A stretch of 64,000 nucleotides of DNA from an uncultured Bacteroidia bacterium (GTDB lineage Bacteria > Bacteroidota > Bacteroidia > Bacteroidales > UBA932): assembly GCA_902801205.1 (NCBI GenBank), contig CADCHE010000003.1, positions 62,001 through 126,000 of the forward strand. Direction: 5' to 3'. The notes below the pieces were generated by a model. The model ran no database searches, had not been told where the DNA came from, and worked only from the letters and a program-made list of their open reading frames with translations. Positions within the stretch are counted from its first letter, which is position 1; each line of letters opens with the position of its first letter. Positions 54,801-63,168 of the stretch are shown here, in pieces. Position numbers and translations under genes: made by a program.

Positions 54801-55007
54801 CCGCCACCGCTCCAGTTCCCGGGCATAAACACGCGCCAGAGAGTCGCTTCCCGCGGGAAAGACGACTTGGAAATGGGGCGGACGGACTTGCTGCCAGCGG
54901 AGCCGGGCGGGATTGCTTCCCGTCGGGTAGAACTGCGCCTGCGCGGCGCCGCCCAGCAGCAGACCGGCACACAGGGTGAGGACGGTCTTTTTGAGAATGC
55001 CAGTCAT
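51870..55007 (-). CDS. Secreted HExxH metalloprotease-like, beta-propeller and barrel protein
   Basis: 1045 aa from ATG 55007. Signal peptide ILKKTVLTLCAGLLLGGAAQA. Residues about 30-350 hold HEGRH (133-137), a zinc-protease motif, with LLEGDAVVAETAL after it (Glu175 or Glu182 as third ligand) as in gluzincins. Residues about 350-700 are beta-propeller-like repeats (DGTLFVAKSG, DGTTLLTTEYPG, TGASELYRLDPDSGEL). The remainder is rich in beta strands with aromatic residues and ends GFLFSVDL, like an outer-membrane barrel. Domain order is from sequence; activity is inferred. The frame extends to 55211 but starts before the signal peptide. Confidence 0.72.
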   Translation of the reverse strand: MTGILKKTVLTLCAGLLLGGAAQAQFYPTGSNPARLRWQQVRPPHFQVVFPAGSDSLARVYARELERWRPVAGLSCGMLSGDVFKGRLPVILHGCTATANGSVSWAPRRMDLFTMPDPVAPTPIPWARLLAIHEGRHAAQMQFGGKGVWRPWRILFGEMPAGALAGVFPGPVLLEGDAVVAETALTRSGRGRQADFLVDLMPAFDVGDFRDFYQWCYGSQQAYAPDYYRAGYLLIAGMRVFFDDPLFTARYFDKVSRKPGFRSLQKTVQTAADTSFRAAFRQIERRFADLWREEAAARGPFMPGRQVSPTGRLYNRYGTAAQAADGTLFVAKSGLSRSTTLVALTPHGKERSLRPFSTAGPLYTDPDRRRIYWTEITPGLRWTLQQDARIRYIDTDRPRRIHTLTRRGRFFGSAPSQDGTTLLTTEYPGQGGSALCLLRASDGTVLTRMAAPDSLQFTQAAWLGGRIFTAGLSDNGSGIYEVTGRDDSGKARLRKVAGPAPVVIEQLEAAGGCLTFLCDRTGASELYRLDPDSGELVQLTNTRYGVYGPRLNAAGDSLYYTAVAASDDPSTFRRGRMLFVTAVADLPVRTVSFDDIHPYPVADALSAQEARLGAGTVPPEDDVFLPATPFRKLGRLPHVHSWAPVYFNYDNVEAFTFDAYYKTASPGATVLFQHLLGTGYGSAGYSFHPDPGNNGKWRHSAHLQYTWTGWFPVLEVSADCGERARADITRILLTKEDGQAAYGTSRAEKSGPYLYGELKAYVPLNFSSGGWRRGIVPQVRYGIGNNRYDDDVVRMSETKDPEGKPVRKEDGRIDVGGRSVLRNLTASVRGYATTGTAPSQVFPRWGGGVEAGYHLRPGHTAAFTPAAYGYIYAYAPGLLDTHGWRLTATVQRQWGGKGWCLGENAVQTRPRGMTDSALGELLGRLGERQAKLTVDYAMPVRFPFRGSLLSPAAYIRRIEVVPFADVTFVRFRDDLIGRSALPDCRATFASAGADIVLHLSNFLWLPYDTSAGIRFGRNFRSDGFAGKVAGLERPFFAGFLFSVDL

Positions 55008-55008
55008 A

Positions 55009-55038
55009 TTGCGAAGATACGTATTTTTCGTATTTTTG
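55009..55038 (+). promoter_or_regulatory. Promoter of the DUF5106/thioredoxin gene (TTG-N19-TATTTTTG)
   Basis: TTG at 55009-55011 and TATTTTTG at 55031-55038, spacer 19 bp, start codon at 55058. On the minus strand TATCTTCG (55019-55012), one mismatch, may serve the protease-like gene and would give an almost leaderless message. Confidence 0.62.
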
Positions 55039-55057
55039 TAAGAAATCCCGAGATCCG

Positions 55058-56032
55058 ATGCGAAAGCTTTTCCTGATCCTGCCCGTCCTGTTATTCGCCG
55101 CTGCCTGCGGCGGAAGACGCACCGCTGCTCCGGCGGTGGAGGAAGCGGCCATCCGGAAGATGCCGCCCGCGCCTGCCGCGCCCGGCTTTGTCTCCGATCC
55201 GCAGGAAGCATCCGAATATGTCCTTTCCCATTTCTGGAAGGCCTTCCTGGACACGACCGCCCGCTGGCGGTGCGATTCCGTCTATGTGATGGGCGTCCCC
55301 AGGGACGATGCGGAAAGCGCCGTCGGCATGTACGTCACCCTGATGGAGACATCGGTGGGACGTTCGTTCGCCCGCGCCGAACTCGGCCGGTTTTTCTCGC
55401 GCGTGGAGGCTGTGGAAAAAGCCGACACCGCCACGAACGCCTTCGAATTCTTCGTGGAGATGATGGAGAAATACCTCTATGATCCGAATTCTCCGGTCCG
55501 TGACGAAGACCTGTATGCCCCGTTCGTCTCCGCCCTGGCGGAGAGTCCCCTGGACGGAGACATGCGGCCGGTCCACGCTTATGCCGCCCGCATGACGGCC
55601 CTCAACGCCATCGGCACGCCCGCCGCGGATTTCACCTTCGTCGAACGCAATGGCCGGCGCCGGACCCTCTACTCCGTGAAAGCGGAGCACACCCTGCTTT
55701 TTTTCTCGAATCCCGGCTGCCATGCCTGCCAGGAAATCATCGACGCCCTGCAGGCCGATCCCGGCATCGTGCAGCTCGTCCATAGCGGCGCCCTGGCGGT
55801 CGTGAACGTCTACATCGACCAGGAGATCGACGAGTGGAAAGCCTATGCCTCCGCCTATCCCGCCGCTTGGCACAGCGGTTACGACCCCGACTACCAGATC
55901 CGGAAGGACGTCTCTTACAACGTCCGGGCGATCCCGTCGCTCTATCTGCTGGACCGCGACAAGAACGTGCTGCTGAAAGACGCGCCGCAACCCGCGGTGA
56001 TGTCCTATCTTTCTTCCTTGAAATCAAAATAA
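55058..56032 (+). CDS. Thioredoxin-fold lipoprotein with N-terminal DUF5106-like domain
   Basis: 324 aa. Signal sequence with lipobox FAAAC (Cys17). A helical N-terminal region (about 40-190) looks like DUF5106. The C-terminal thioredoxin-like domain begins GTPAADFTFVERNGRR, contains the CHAC redox motif (CHACQEIID) after FFSNPG, and ends with the cis-Pro region IPSLYLLDRDKNVLL. Probably an extracytoplasmic thiol-disulfide protein. It is followed by galM after 6 bp. Confidence 0.82.
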   Translation: MRKLFLILPVLLFAAACGGRRTAAPAVEEAAIRKMPPAPAAPGFVSDPQEASEYVLSHFWKAFLDTTARWRCDSVYVMGVPRDDAESAVGMYVTLMETSVGRSFARAELGRFFSRVEAVEKADTATNAFEFFVEMMEKYLYDPNSPVRDEDLYAPFVSALAESPLDGDMRPVHAYAARMTALNAIGTPAADFTFVERNGRRRTLYSVKAEHTLLFFSNPGCHACQEIIDALQADPGIVQLVHSGALAVVNVYIDQEIDEWKAYASAYPAAWHSGYDPDYQIRKDVSYNVRAIPSLYLLDRDKNVLLKDAPQPAVMSYLSSLKSK

Positions 56033-56038
56033 TACGAT

Positions 56039-57088
56039 ATGAAGATCACGAAACAGACTTGGGGCGTCGCCCCTGACGGGAAAGAGATTTTCCTCTATAC
56101 GATGACCAACGGGAAGGGAGCCTTTGTCCGCTTGTCCTCCGTGGGCGCCGGCATCGTCGGCATCGGTGTGCCCGACCGGGAAGGCCGCGTGGCGGACGTG
56201 GTGCTCGGCTATGCTGCGCCCGGCGACTACTTCGCGGACGGTCCCTGCGCGGGCAAATGCCCCGGCCGCTATGCCAACCGCATCGCGAAAGGCCGCTTCT
56301 CCCTGGACGGAAAGGAGTACGAACTGCCGGTGAACAACGGTCCCAACCACCTGCACGGCGGCCCCGAGGGTTTCCAGAACCAGGTTTGGGACAGCCGCGT
56401 CGATGGCGATGCCGTGGAGTTCCTGTATTTCTCGGCAGACGGCGAGGCCGGCTATCCGGGCAACCTGAAAGCCGTGGCCCGGTATGCCTGGAGCGAGGAT
56501 GACGTCCTGACGCTGACGCTGACGGCGGCCTGCGACGCACCGACCGTGGTGAACCTCACCAACCACGTCTACTTCAACCTGAACGGTGAAGGGAACGGCG
56601 ACATCCTCGGCCACGAATTGAAACTGAACGCCTCCGTTTATCTGCCGACGGACGAGACACTGATCCCGACAGGAGAGCCCGACCCGGTGGCCGGCACCCC
56701 GATGGATTTCCGCACGTTCGCCCCGATCGGCGCCCGCATCCACGAGGATTTCCCGGCCCTGAACTACGGCAAGGGATATGACAACTGCTTCATGATCGAC
56801 GGTTATGAGCCGGGCCAGCTGCAGAGCGCCGCCAAGCTGTACAGTCCGCAGAGCGGCCGCCAGGTGGAAGTCCTCACGACCCAGCCTGCCGTCCAGGTCT
56901 ATACCGGCAACTGGCTTGCCGGCTGCCCCCGCGGCAAGTGCGGACGCAGCTATTTCGACTATGAAGGGGTGGCCATCGAGTGCCAGCACTGCCCTGATTC
57001 TCCGAATCAGCCCGCGTTCCCGTCGACGGTCCTCCGTCCGGGAGAAATGTACCAGGAAGCCATCCTCTGGGCCTTCTCCGCCCGTTAA
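56039..57088 (+). CDS. galM: Aldose 1-epimerase (galactose mutarotase)
   Basis: 349 aa. [16 protein letters not shown] and [15 protein letters not shown] hold the Arg and the first His; [12 protein letters not shown] the second His; the catalytic Glu lies in the C-terminal segment [11 protein letters not shown] to ST VLRPGE (in text [12 protein letters not shown] and [11 protein letters not shown]). It interconverts alpha and beta galactose before GalK. It lies 6 bp after the thioredoxin-fold gene and 10 bp before thyA, all plus strand. Confidence 0.93.
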   Translation: MKITKQTWGVAPDGKEIFLYTMTNGKGAFVRLSSVGAGIVGIGVPDREGRVADVVLGYAAPGDYFADGPCAGKCPGRYANRIAKGRFSLDGKEYELPVNNGPNHLHGGPEGFQNQVWDSRVDGDAVEFLYFSADGEAGYPGNLKAVARYAWSEDDVLTLTLTAACDAPTVVNLTNHVYFNLNGEGNGDILGHELKLNASVYLPTDETLIPTGEPDPVAGTPMDFRTFAPIGARIHEDFPALNYGKGYDNCFMIDGYEPGQLQSAAKLYSPQSGRQVEVLTTQPAVQVYTGNWLAGCPRGKCGRSYFDYEGVAIECQHCPDSPNQPAFPSTVLRPGEMYQEAILWAFSAR

Positions 57089-57098
57089 TCCCGCCGCC

Positions 57099-57893
57099 AT
57101 GAAACAGTATCTCGATCTTTTGCAGCGAATCATGGACGAGGGCGTCGTGAAGCACGACCGCACCGGCGTCGGCACGAAAAGCATCTTCGGACACCAGATG
57201 CGCTTCGACCTGCAGGCGGGCTTTCCCCTGCTGACCACCAAGAAAGTGCACCTGAAATCCATCATCTATGAACTGCTTTGGTTTATTTCGGGCGACACCA
57301 ACATCAAGTACCTGAAGGACCACGGTGTCAGTATCTGGGACGAGTGGGCCGATGAAAACGGCGATTTGGGCCCCGTCTACGGCCATCAATGGCGCAGCTG
57401 GCCCGCGCCCGACGGCCGCAGCATCGACCAGCTCTCGCAGGTGGTCGAAACCATCCGCCGGAATCCGGACTCGCGCCGGATGATCGTCAGTGCCTGGAAT
57501 CCGGCCGAAGTCGACAAGATGGCCCTGCCGCCCTGCCACAGCCTCTTCCAGTTCTATGTGGCGGACGGCCGCCTGTCCTGCCAGCTGTACCAGCGCAGCG
57601 CGGACACCTTCCTCGGCGTGCCCTTCAACATCGCCTCCTACGCCCTGCTTACGATGATGGTCGCCCAGACCTGCGGCCTGCAGGCCGGCGATTTCGTCCA
57701 CACCACCGGCGATACCCACATCTACCTCAATCACTTCGACCAGGTGCGCGAGCAGTTGTCCCGGACCCCGCGTCCGCTGCCCCGGATGATCCTGAACCCG
57801 GACGTCAAAGATATCTTCTCCTTCCAATATGAAGATTTCAAATTGGAAGGTTACGACCCTTGGCCGGCCATCAAAGCGCCCGTTGCCGTGTAG
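57099..57893 (+). CDS. thyA: Thymidylate synthase ThyA
   Basis: 264 aa, E. coli-like length. [21 protein letters not shown] near residue 46, [12 protein letters not shown] with the nucleophile Cys, [18 protein letters not shown] and [15 protein letters not shown]. Makes dTMP with methylene-THF, producing DHF, which FolA, encoded next, reduces. Start ATG 57099, 10 bp after galM. Confidence 0.97.
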   Translation: MKQYLDLLQRIMDEGVVKHDRTGVGTKSIFGHQMRFDLQAGFPLLTTKKVHLKSIIYELLWFISGDTNIKYLKDHGVSIWDEWADENGDLGPVYGHQWRSWPAPDGRSIDQLSQVVETIRRNPDSRRMIVSAWNPAEVDKMALPPCHSLFQFYVADGRLSCQLYQRSADTFLGVPFNIASYALLTMMVAQTCGLQAGDFVHTTGDTHIYLNHFDQVREQLSRTPRPLPRMILNPDVKDIFSFQYEDFKLEGYDPWPAIKAPVAV

Positions 57894-57912
57894 CGGATTG
57901 AACTTTTTTTCT

Positions 57913-57920
57913 TACATTTG
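57913..57920 (+). promoter_or_regulatory. -7 box upstream of folA
   Basis: TACATTTG fits TAnnTTTG, 22 bp before the folA ATG. No TTG at ideal spacing, so folA may also be transcribed from upstream. Confidence 0.4.
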
Positions 57921-57942
57921 TAAAGATTCGAAATCCCCGCTT

Positions 57943-58449
57943 ATGGAAAAGTGCATTATCGTGGCCATCGCAGACAACCGGGCGATCGGCAAAGACAACG
58001 CCCTGTTGTGGCATATCGCCGAGGATATGAAGTATTTCCGGACCACTACGACCGGCGCGCCCGTCGTGATGGGCTACATGACTTTCAAATCGATAGGCGG
58101 TCGTCCGCTCCCGAAACGCGACAACATCGTGATTTCGATCTTCCCCTGGCCCGACAAGCCGGAAGGCGTGAAAGTGGCCGGGTCGCTGGAGGAAGCATAC
58201 GGCATCGCCCGCCGCGATGATCCCGATGCCGCCCGCCTGTTCGTGATGGGGGGCGGAGAGACATACCGCCAGGCCCTTCCGACGGCCGATAAGCTGTACA
58301 TCACCCATGTGCATACCGATATCGAGGACGCGGACACGTATTTCCCCGTCATCGATCCCGCCATCTGGGAAGTCGAGTCTACCAGCGATGAGAAGACGGA
58401 TCCGGAGACCGGATACACCTTCCATTTTGTCATCTACAGGAGAAAGTAG
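57943..58449 (+). CDS. folA: Dihydrofolate reductase
   Basis: 168 aa from ATG 57943; the in-frame extension to 57829 is in thyA. IIVAIADNRAIGKDNALLWHIAEDMKYF carries the substrate Asp/Glu region, VVMGYMTFKSIGGRPLP the nucleotide part, and FVMGGGETYRQALP and TYFPVIDPAIWE follow. It regenerates THF after ThyA. The stop codon sits in the stem of its terminator. It lies 49 bp after thyA. Confidence 0.95.
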   Translation: MEKCIIVAIADNRAIGKDNALLWHIAEDMKYFRTTTTGAPVVMGYMTFKSIGGRPLPKRDNIVISIFPWPDKPEGVKVAGSLEEAYGIARRDDPDAARLFVMGGGETYRQALPTADKLYITHVHTDIEDADTYFPVIDPAIWEVESTSDEKTDPETGYTFHFVIYRRK

Positions 58450-58470
58450 TCCCCGATACTTTCTCCTTTT
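58438..58470 (+). terminator. Intrinsic terminator overlapping the folA stop codon
   Basis: AGGAGAAAGTA (58438-58448) pairs perfectly with TACTTTCTCCT (58457-58467) around an 8-nt loop, followed by TTT. The first arm contains the final folA codons and part of its TAG, so ribosomes finishing folA may hinder hairpin formation. Confidence 0.8.
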
Positions 58471-58494
58471 GCTTTATAAAACGAACTTGACGCA

Positions 58495-59784
58495 ATGTCT
58501 TCTGACAGGGAACATTTCGGCAGCCGCCTGGCTGTCATCCTGGCCATGGCGGGTTCCGCCATCGGCCTGGGGAACATCTGGCGTTTCCCCTACATGGTCG
58601 GCGAGTACGGCGGCGCCGTCTTCATCCTGATCTACATCCTGTGCTCTTTCATCCTGGCCCTGCCGATCTTCCTGGCGGAGTCGCTCATCGGACGGCGGAG
58701 CCGGCGGAACGCGATCGCGGCGATGAAGACGCTAGCGCCCGGGTCGCGCTGGTCCCTGTTCGGTTACCTGTCGGTCTTCACGCCGGTCGTCATCCTGTCG
58801 TACTACTGCATTGTCGGCGGCTGGTCGCTGGAGTACCTCCTGCAGTCTTTTTCGCTAGGATTCAGTACTTTCGAGCCTTCCGGCTGGACGCCGCTCTTGT
58901 TCTCCACCCTCTTCCTCGCCGCTTCCTGCGTGGTGGTGGCCCTGGGCGTGAAGAACGGCATCGAGCGGTTCAGCAAGGTCTCCATCCCCGTCCTGTTCGT
59001 CCTGATCCTGGTCATCGCGGTGTACGCCGTCCGGATGCCCGGTGCGGAAAAGGGCGTGGAATACATCGTCAAGCCTGATTTCTCGCGCCTGTCGGCCTCC
59101 ACCTTCGCCTATGCGCTCGGCCAGAGTTTCTATTCCATTTCGTTGGGCATGGGCATCGTCCTGACTTACTCCTCCTACGTGAAGAAGGACGAGAACCTGG
59201 TGGTTTCCGGAGCGGGAACGGCCTTGGCCGACCTGCTGTTCGCCCTGCTGGCCGGCATGGCCATCATGCCGGCGGTCTTCGCTTCCGGCCTGGAGCCCAG
59301 CAGCGGCCCCGGGCTGGTGTTCGAAACCTTGCCGCAGGTGTTCATGGGCATGGGCGCCTCGGTCCCCTGGATCGGCGCCACCGTCGCCGTGCTCTTCTTC
59401 CTGACACTCATCGTGGCCGCGATGACGTCGTCGATCTCCCTGGTGGAGGTCCCTGTGGCATACCTGATTGAAAACAAGGGGATGAAGCGGGGGGCGGCCT
59501 GTGCGGTCGTGTTCGTGCTGGAATGGCTGCTCAGCCTCGTCAGCGTCTTCTCCATCCGGGCCTTCGGCACCGTGGATGCGTTCTCCTCCAATTTCCTCCT
59601 GACCCTCGGTGCCCTGCTGGCGATCCTCTTCGTGGGCTGGCGGATGAAGAAAGAGGATGTCCGGGATGAAATCACCAACGGCGGAACGACGAACCGCAGC
59701 CTGTTCCCGTTCCTGTATTTCCTCATCCGGTGGGCTGCGCCGGTGGCCGTGCTCGCCATTTTCATCTCGAACCTGGTGTTATGA
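58495..59784 (+). CDS. NSS-family sodium-dependent transporter, first copy
   Basis: 429 aa. The first helix motif AMAGSAIGLGNIWRFPYMVGEYGG, matching the NSS family Na+ and substrate sites in TM1, is unmistakable. About 11-12 hydrophobic segments. FYSISLGMGIVLTYSSYV and MTSSISLVEVPVAY correspond to the TM6 to TM8 regions. Bacterial members import amino acids with Na+. It ends ATGA-overlapped with a paralogue. Confidence 0.92.
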   Translation: MSSDREHFGSRLAVILAMAGSAIGLGNIWRFPYMVGEYGGAVFILIYILCSFILALPIFLAESLIGRRSRRNAIAAMKTLAPGSRWSLFGYLSVFTPVVILSYYCIVGGWSLEYLLQSFSLGFSTFEPSGWTPLLFSTLFLAASCVVVALGVKNGIERFSKVSIPVLFVLILVIAVYAVRMPGAEKGVEYIVKPDFSRLSASTFAYALGQSFYSISLGMGIVLTYSSYVKKDENLVVSGAGTALADLLFALLAGMAIMPAVFASGLEPSSGPGLVFETLPQVFMGMGASVPWIGATVAVLFFLTLIVAAMTSSISLVEVPVAYLIENKGMKRGAACAVVFVLEWLLSLVSVFSIRAFGTVDAFSSNFLLTLGALLAILFVGWRMKKEDVRDEITNGGTTNRSLFPFLYFLIRWAAPVAVLAIFISNLVL

Positions 59785-61139
59785 GCAGGGAGCATTTCTC
59801 GAGCCGCAGCACCGCCGTGCTGGCGATGGCGGGCTCTGCGATCGGCCTGGGCAACATCTGGCGCTTTCCCTACATGGTCGGCGAAAACGGAGGCGCAGCC
59901 TTCATCCTGGTCTACTTGCTGGCCACCCTGCTGCTTTCCCTGCCCATCTTCTTCTCGGAATCCATCATCGGCCGTGCGACGCACCAGGGCACCATCGGCG
60001 CGATGAAGGCCCTTGCGCCCGGAACCGCCTGGCGCCACATGGGCCTGCTGACGGTCCTCTCGCCGCTGATCATCCTGTCGTTCTACAGCGTGGTCGGCGG
60101 ATGGAGCGTGGAATACCTGCTCAAGTCGCTCACCTTCGATTTCCAGGGGGCGACGCAGGAAGATCTCGGCGCGGCCTTCGGCGGCTTCATCTCCTCGACG
60201 TGGGGGCCGCTTGTCTGCCATACCGTCTTCCTCTCGCTGTGCGCGCTCATCATCCTGGCGGGCGTCAAGAAAGGCATCGAGCAGTTCAGCAAGTACACCA
60301 TGCCCCTGCTATTTTTGCTGATCGTCGTCATCATGGTCTATTCGCTGAGCCTCCCGGGGGCCTCCGAAGGCGTGAAATACCTGTTGAAACCCGATTTCTC
60401 CCGGCTGAAGGCTTCATCCGTCGCTGCTGCGATGGGGCAGTCGTTCTTCTCGCTGTCGCTGGGTGTCGGCACCATCCTGACGTATTCGTCCTATATCCGC
60501 ACGGAGGAGAACCTGTTGTCTTCCGGGGTAGGGACGGCGGCGTTCGATCTGGGATTCGCCCTGATCGCCGGGTTCGCCGTGATGCCGGCCGTCTTCGCTG
60601 CGGGCATCGCGCCCGGCGCCGGTCCCGGCTTGCTGTTCGAGACCCTTCCCTACATCTTTTCGAAGATGGGGATGAACCTGCCCTGGCTTTCTTCGCTGGT
60701 CGCCGTGCTGCTTTTCGTCACCGTGCTGGTGGCGGCCCTGACGTCGGCCATCTCGATGTTCGAGGTGGGAGTGACTTTCCTGGTGGAGGAACGGGGCGTG
60801 AAACGCTCGCGGGCCACCGGGCTGATCTTCCTCGGCACCTGGGCGCTCGGGTGCCTGTGCTCCCTTTCCTTCGGCCCGCTCGACGGCATCCGGCTCTTCG
60901 GCAAGAACATCTTCGGGTTCTGCGACGCCCTGACGGCCAACTTCCTGATGACATTCGGCGGCTTGCTGTTCACCCTTTTCGTGGGCTGGAAGATGAAAAA
61001 GGAGCAAGTGCGTGACGAGTTCACCTGCGGCGGACAACTGCGGTTTTCCGCCCGCATTTTCCCCGCCGTCTACTTCCTTATCCGCTGGATCGCCCCCGCC
61101 GTCATCCTCCTGATCTTCGTCACCAACCTCCTCCTGTAG
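59781..61139 (+). CDS. NSS-family sodium-dependent transporter, second copy
   Basis: 452 aa from ATG 59781, which overlaps the stop of the first copy by 4 bp. TM1 reads AMAGSAIGLGNIWRFPYMVGENGG and FFSLSLGVGTILTYSSYI aligns with the same position of the first copy. The two proteins are clearly paralogues (tandem duplication) but differ in loops and C-terminus, so their substrates may differ. Some NSS proteins work as dimers; coupled translation would suit a heterodimer, but that is speculative. Confidence 0.92.
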   Translation: MSREHFSSRSTAVLAMAGSAIGLGNIWRFPYMVGENGGAAFILVYLLATLLLSLPIFFSESIIGRATHQGTIGAMKALAPGTAWRHMGLLTVLSPLIILSFYSVVGGWSVEYLLKSLTFDFQGATQEDLGAAFGGFISSTWGPLVCHTVFLSLCALIILAGVKKGIEQFSKYTMPLLFLLIVVIMVYSLSLPGASEGVKYLLKPDFSRLKASSVAAAMGQSFFSLSLGVGTILTYSSYIRTEENLLSSGVGTAAFDLGFALIAGFAVMPAVFAAGIAPGAGPGLLFETLPYIFSKMGMNLPWLSSLVAVLLFVTVLVAALTSAISMFEVGVTFLVEERGVKRSRATGLIFLGTWALGCLCSLSFGPLDGIRLFGKNIFGFCDALTANFLMTFGGLLFTLFVGWKMKKEQVRDEFTCGGQLRFSARIFPAVYFLIRWIAPAVILLIFVTNLLL

Positions 61140-61172
61140 CGCGTTCCTGCGCCGGTCCGGGCCAAATTGATT

Positions 61173-61202
61173 TTGCGTTCCGGGGCAAAAGATGTATCTT
61201 CG
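61173..61202 (+). promoter_or_regulatory. purB promoter (TTG-N19-TATCTTCG)
   Basis: TTG at 61173-61175 and TATCTTCG at 61195-61202 (one mismatch to TAnnTTTG), 19-bp spacer. The ATG at 61209 is 6 bases beyond, so the message would be nearly leaderless. Confidence 0.55.
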
Positions 61203-61208
61203 CATATT

Positions 61209-62573
61209 ATGTCAGATATCAATTCCCTTCTGGCCGTCTCGCCGGTCGACGGCCGCTATGCAGCAAAGACCGGATGCCTGCAGCCGTATTTCAGCGAATA
61301 CGCCCTCATCCGCTACCGTACGCGGGTGGAAATCGAGTACTTCCTCGCGCTTTGCGCGATTCCGCTTCCGGGGTTGCAAGACGTCGGACAGGGAACGCCG
61401 CTGCACGGAGAGGCACTGGCCGAGGCCCTGCGCGGCATTTACCGTGACATGACGCCGGAAGACGCCCTTCGCGTGAAGGAGATCGAAAAGGTCACCAACC
61501 ACGACGTGAAGGCAGTGGAATACTATATCAAGGAGCACTTCGACGCGCTCGGTCTGGCCCCCTGGAAGGAATTCATCCACTTCGGGCTGACCTCGCAGGA
61601 CATCAACAACACGGCCCAGCCGCTGATGCTCAAGGAAGCCCTTGCGGAGGTGTATCTTCCGGCCCTGCGGGAGGTGGTCGGCATCCTGGCCGCCGACGCC
61701 GAGGCATGGAAGGACGTCGCGATGCTTGCGAAGACCCATGGACAGCCGGCCACGCCGACGCGTCTCGGCAAGGAGGTCCAGGTGTTCGTCGCCCGGCTGG
61801 AAGAGCAGTTGCGCCAGCTGGACGGGATGACCTATCCGGCAAAGTTCGGCGGCGCGACCGGCAACATGAACGCCCACAAGGTTGCTTATCCGGACATCGA
61901 CTGGCCCGCCTTCGCCGACCGGTTCGTGGCTTCCCTCGGGCTCCGACGCTCTTTCCCTACGACCCAGATCGACCATTACGACAACCTCGCCGCACTCTTC
62001 GACGTGCTGCGGCGGATCAATACCATCCTCATCGACCTGTGCCGCGACTTCTGGACGTACATCTCGATGGAATACTTCCGCCAGAAAGTGGTTGCCGGCG
62101 AGGTGGGTTCGTCCGCGATGCCGCACAAGGTCAATCCGATCGATTTCGAGAATGCCGAAGGCAACCTTGGCGTGGCGGATGCCATTTTCACCTTCCTGTC
62201 GATGAAGCTGCCGCTTTCACGCTTGCAGCGCGACCTCACGGATTCCACGGTACAGCGCAATATCGGCACCCCGCTGGCCCACGGCATGATAGCCTTCGCC
62301 TCCCTGAAGAAGGGGCTCGGCAAGCTGATCCTTGGGCGTGAGGCGATCGATGCCGACCTGCACCGCAACTGGGCGGTCGTTGCAGAGGCGCTGCAGACCA
62401 TCCTCCGGCGCGAGGGGTATCCCAACCCGTATGAGACGTTGAAAGCGCTGACCCGTACGGGCGCAGCCATCGACGAGCAGACCATCGCATCCTTCATCGA
62501 CGGGCTGGATGTCCCGGAGCGGGTGAAGGACGAGATGCGGGCCGTCAGCCCGTGGACATATACCGGTTTCTGA
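61209..62573 (+). CDS. purB: Adenylosuccinate lyase
   Basis: 454 aa from ATG 61209. Fumarase/aspartase superfamily: SPVDGRYAAKTG at the N-terminus, FGLTSQDINNTAQ, KTHGQPATPTRLGKE (catalytic His), and the signature SSAMPHKVNPIDFENAEGN. It acts twice in purine synthesis, releasing fumarate from SAICAR and adenylosuccinate. It is convergent with mntP (12 bp gap). Confidence 0.96.
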   Translation: MSDINSLLAVSPVDGRYAAKTGCLQPYFSEYALIRYRTRVEIEYFLALCAIPLPGLQDVGQGTPLHGEALAEALRGIYRDMTPEDALRVKEIEKVTNHDVKAVEYYIKEHFDALGLAPWKEFIHFGLTSQDINNTAQPLMLKEALAEVYLPALREVVGILAADAEAWKDVAMLAKTHGQPATPTRLGKEVQVFVARLEEQLRQLDGMTYPAKFGGATGNMNAHKVAYPDIDWPAFADRFVASLGLRRSFPTTQIDHYDNLAALFDVLRRINTILIDLCRDFWTYISMEYFRQKVVAGEVGSSAMPHKVNPIDFENAEGNLGVADAIFTFLSMKLPLSRLQRDLTDSTVQRNIGTPLAHGMIAFASLKKGLGKLILGREAIDADLHRNWAVVAEALQTILRREGYPNPYETLKALTRTGAAIDEQTIASFIDGLDVPERVKDEMRAVSPWTYTGF

Positions 62574-62584
62574 TTATTCCCCGG

Positions 62585-63163
62585 CTAGCCTGCGAGCAAG
62601 TGCTCCAGCAGAATCTTGGTTCCGATCCCGATGAGGATGACCCCGCCGAGCAGTTCGGGGCGGATTTTCTTTTGCACGGCTTTCCCCGAACCGACGCCGA
62701 TCAGGAATCCGGCCACCGACAGCACGAAGGAAACGACTCCGATGACGAGCAGCGGCACGGTCAGCTGTCCGAGACGGACGTAGCCCGTGCAGGCGAACGT
62801 GATGCCGACGGCAAGGGCGTCGATACTGGTGGCCACGGCCAGCAGGTGCCGCGCCTTCCAGGAGGTGACGTCAAGGGCGGGCTGGTCTTTGTCTTCTGAA
62901 AAAGCGTCGAAAACCATCTTTCCCCCGATGAAGGCGAGCATGCTGAACGCAATCCAGTGGTCGACCTGCCGGATGGCCTCTCCATCCACCAGGTGCATCA
63001 GCAACCAACCCAGCAGGGGCATCGCTGCCTGGTAGAGACCGAAAAGGAAGGCGAGCCGTACCATCAGCCAGCCGTCGCGTCTGCCGGCAATCATGCCGGT
63101 GGCCATGCTGACTGCGAAGCAATCCATTGCCAGGGCGACTGCCAGGAGGAAGATTTCAATCAT
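62585..63163 (-). CDS. mntP: MntP-type manganese efflux pump
   Basis: 192 aa with about six hydrophobic segments. Two DUF204 repeats are visible, each with a conserved Asp near the start of a helix: AVALAMDCFAVSMATGMIAG and LLAVATSIDALAVGITFA. Family members export Mn2+ and are often controlled by an mntP riboswitch or MntR; I see neither here. It starts 6 bp after the nuclease gene stop, on the same strand. Confidence 0.9.
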   Translation of the reverse strand: MIEIFLLAVALAMDCFAVSMATGMIAGRRDGWLMVRLAFLFGLYQAAMPLLGWLLMHLVDGEAIRQVDHWIAFSMLAFIGGKMVFDAFSEDKDQPALDVTSWKARHLLAVATSIDALAVGITFACTGYVRLGQLTVPLLVIGVVSFVLSVAGFLIGVGSGKAVQKKIRPELLGGVILIGIGTKILLEHLLAG

Positions 63164-63168
63164 GCGGG

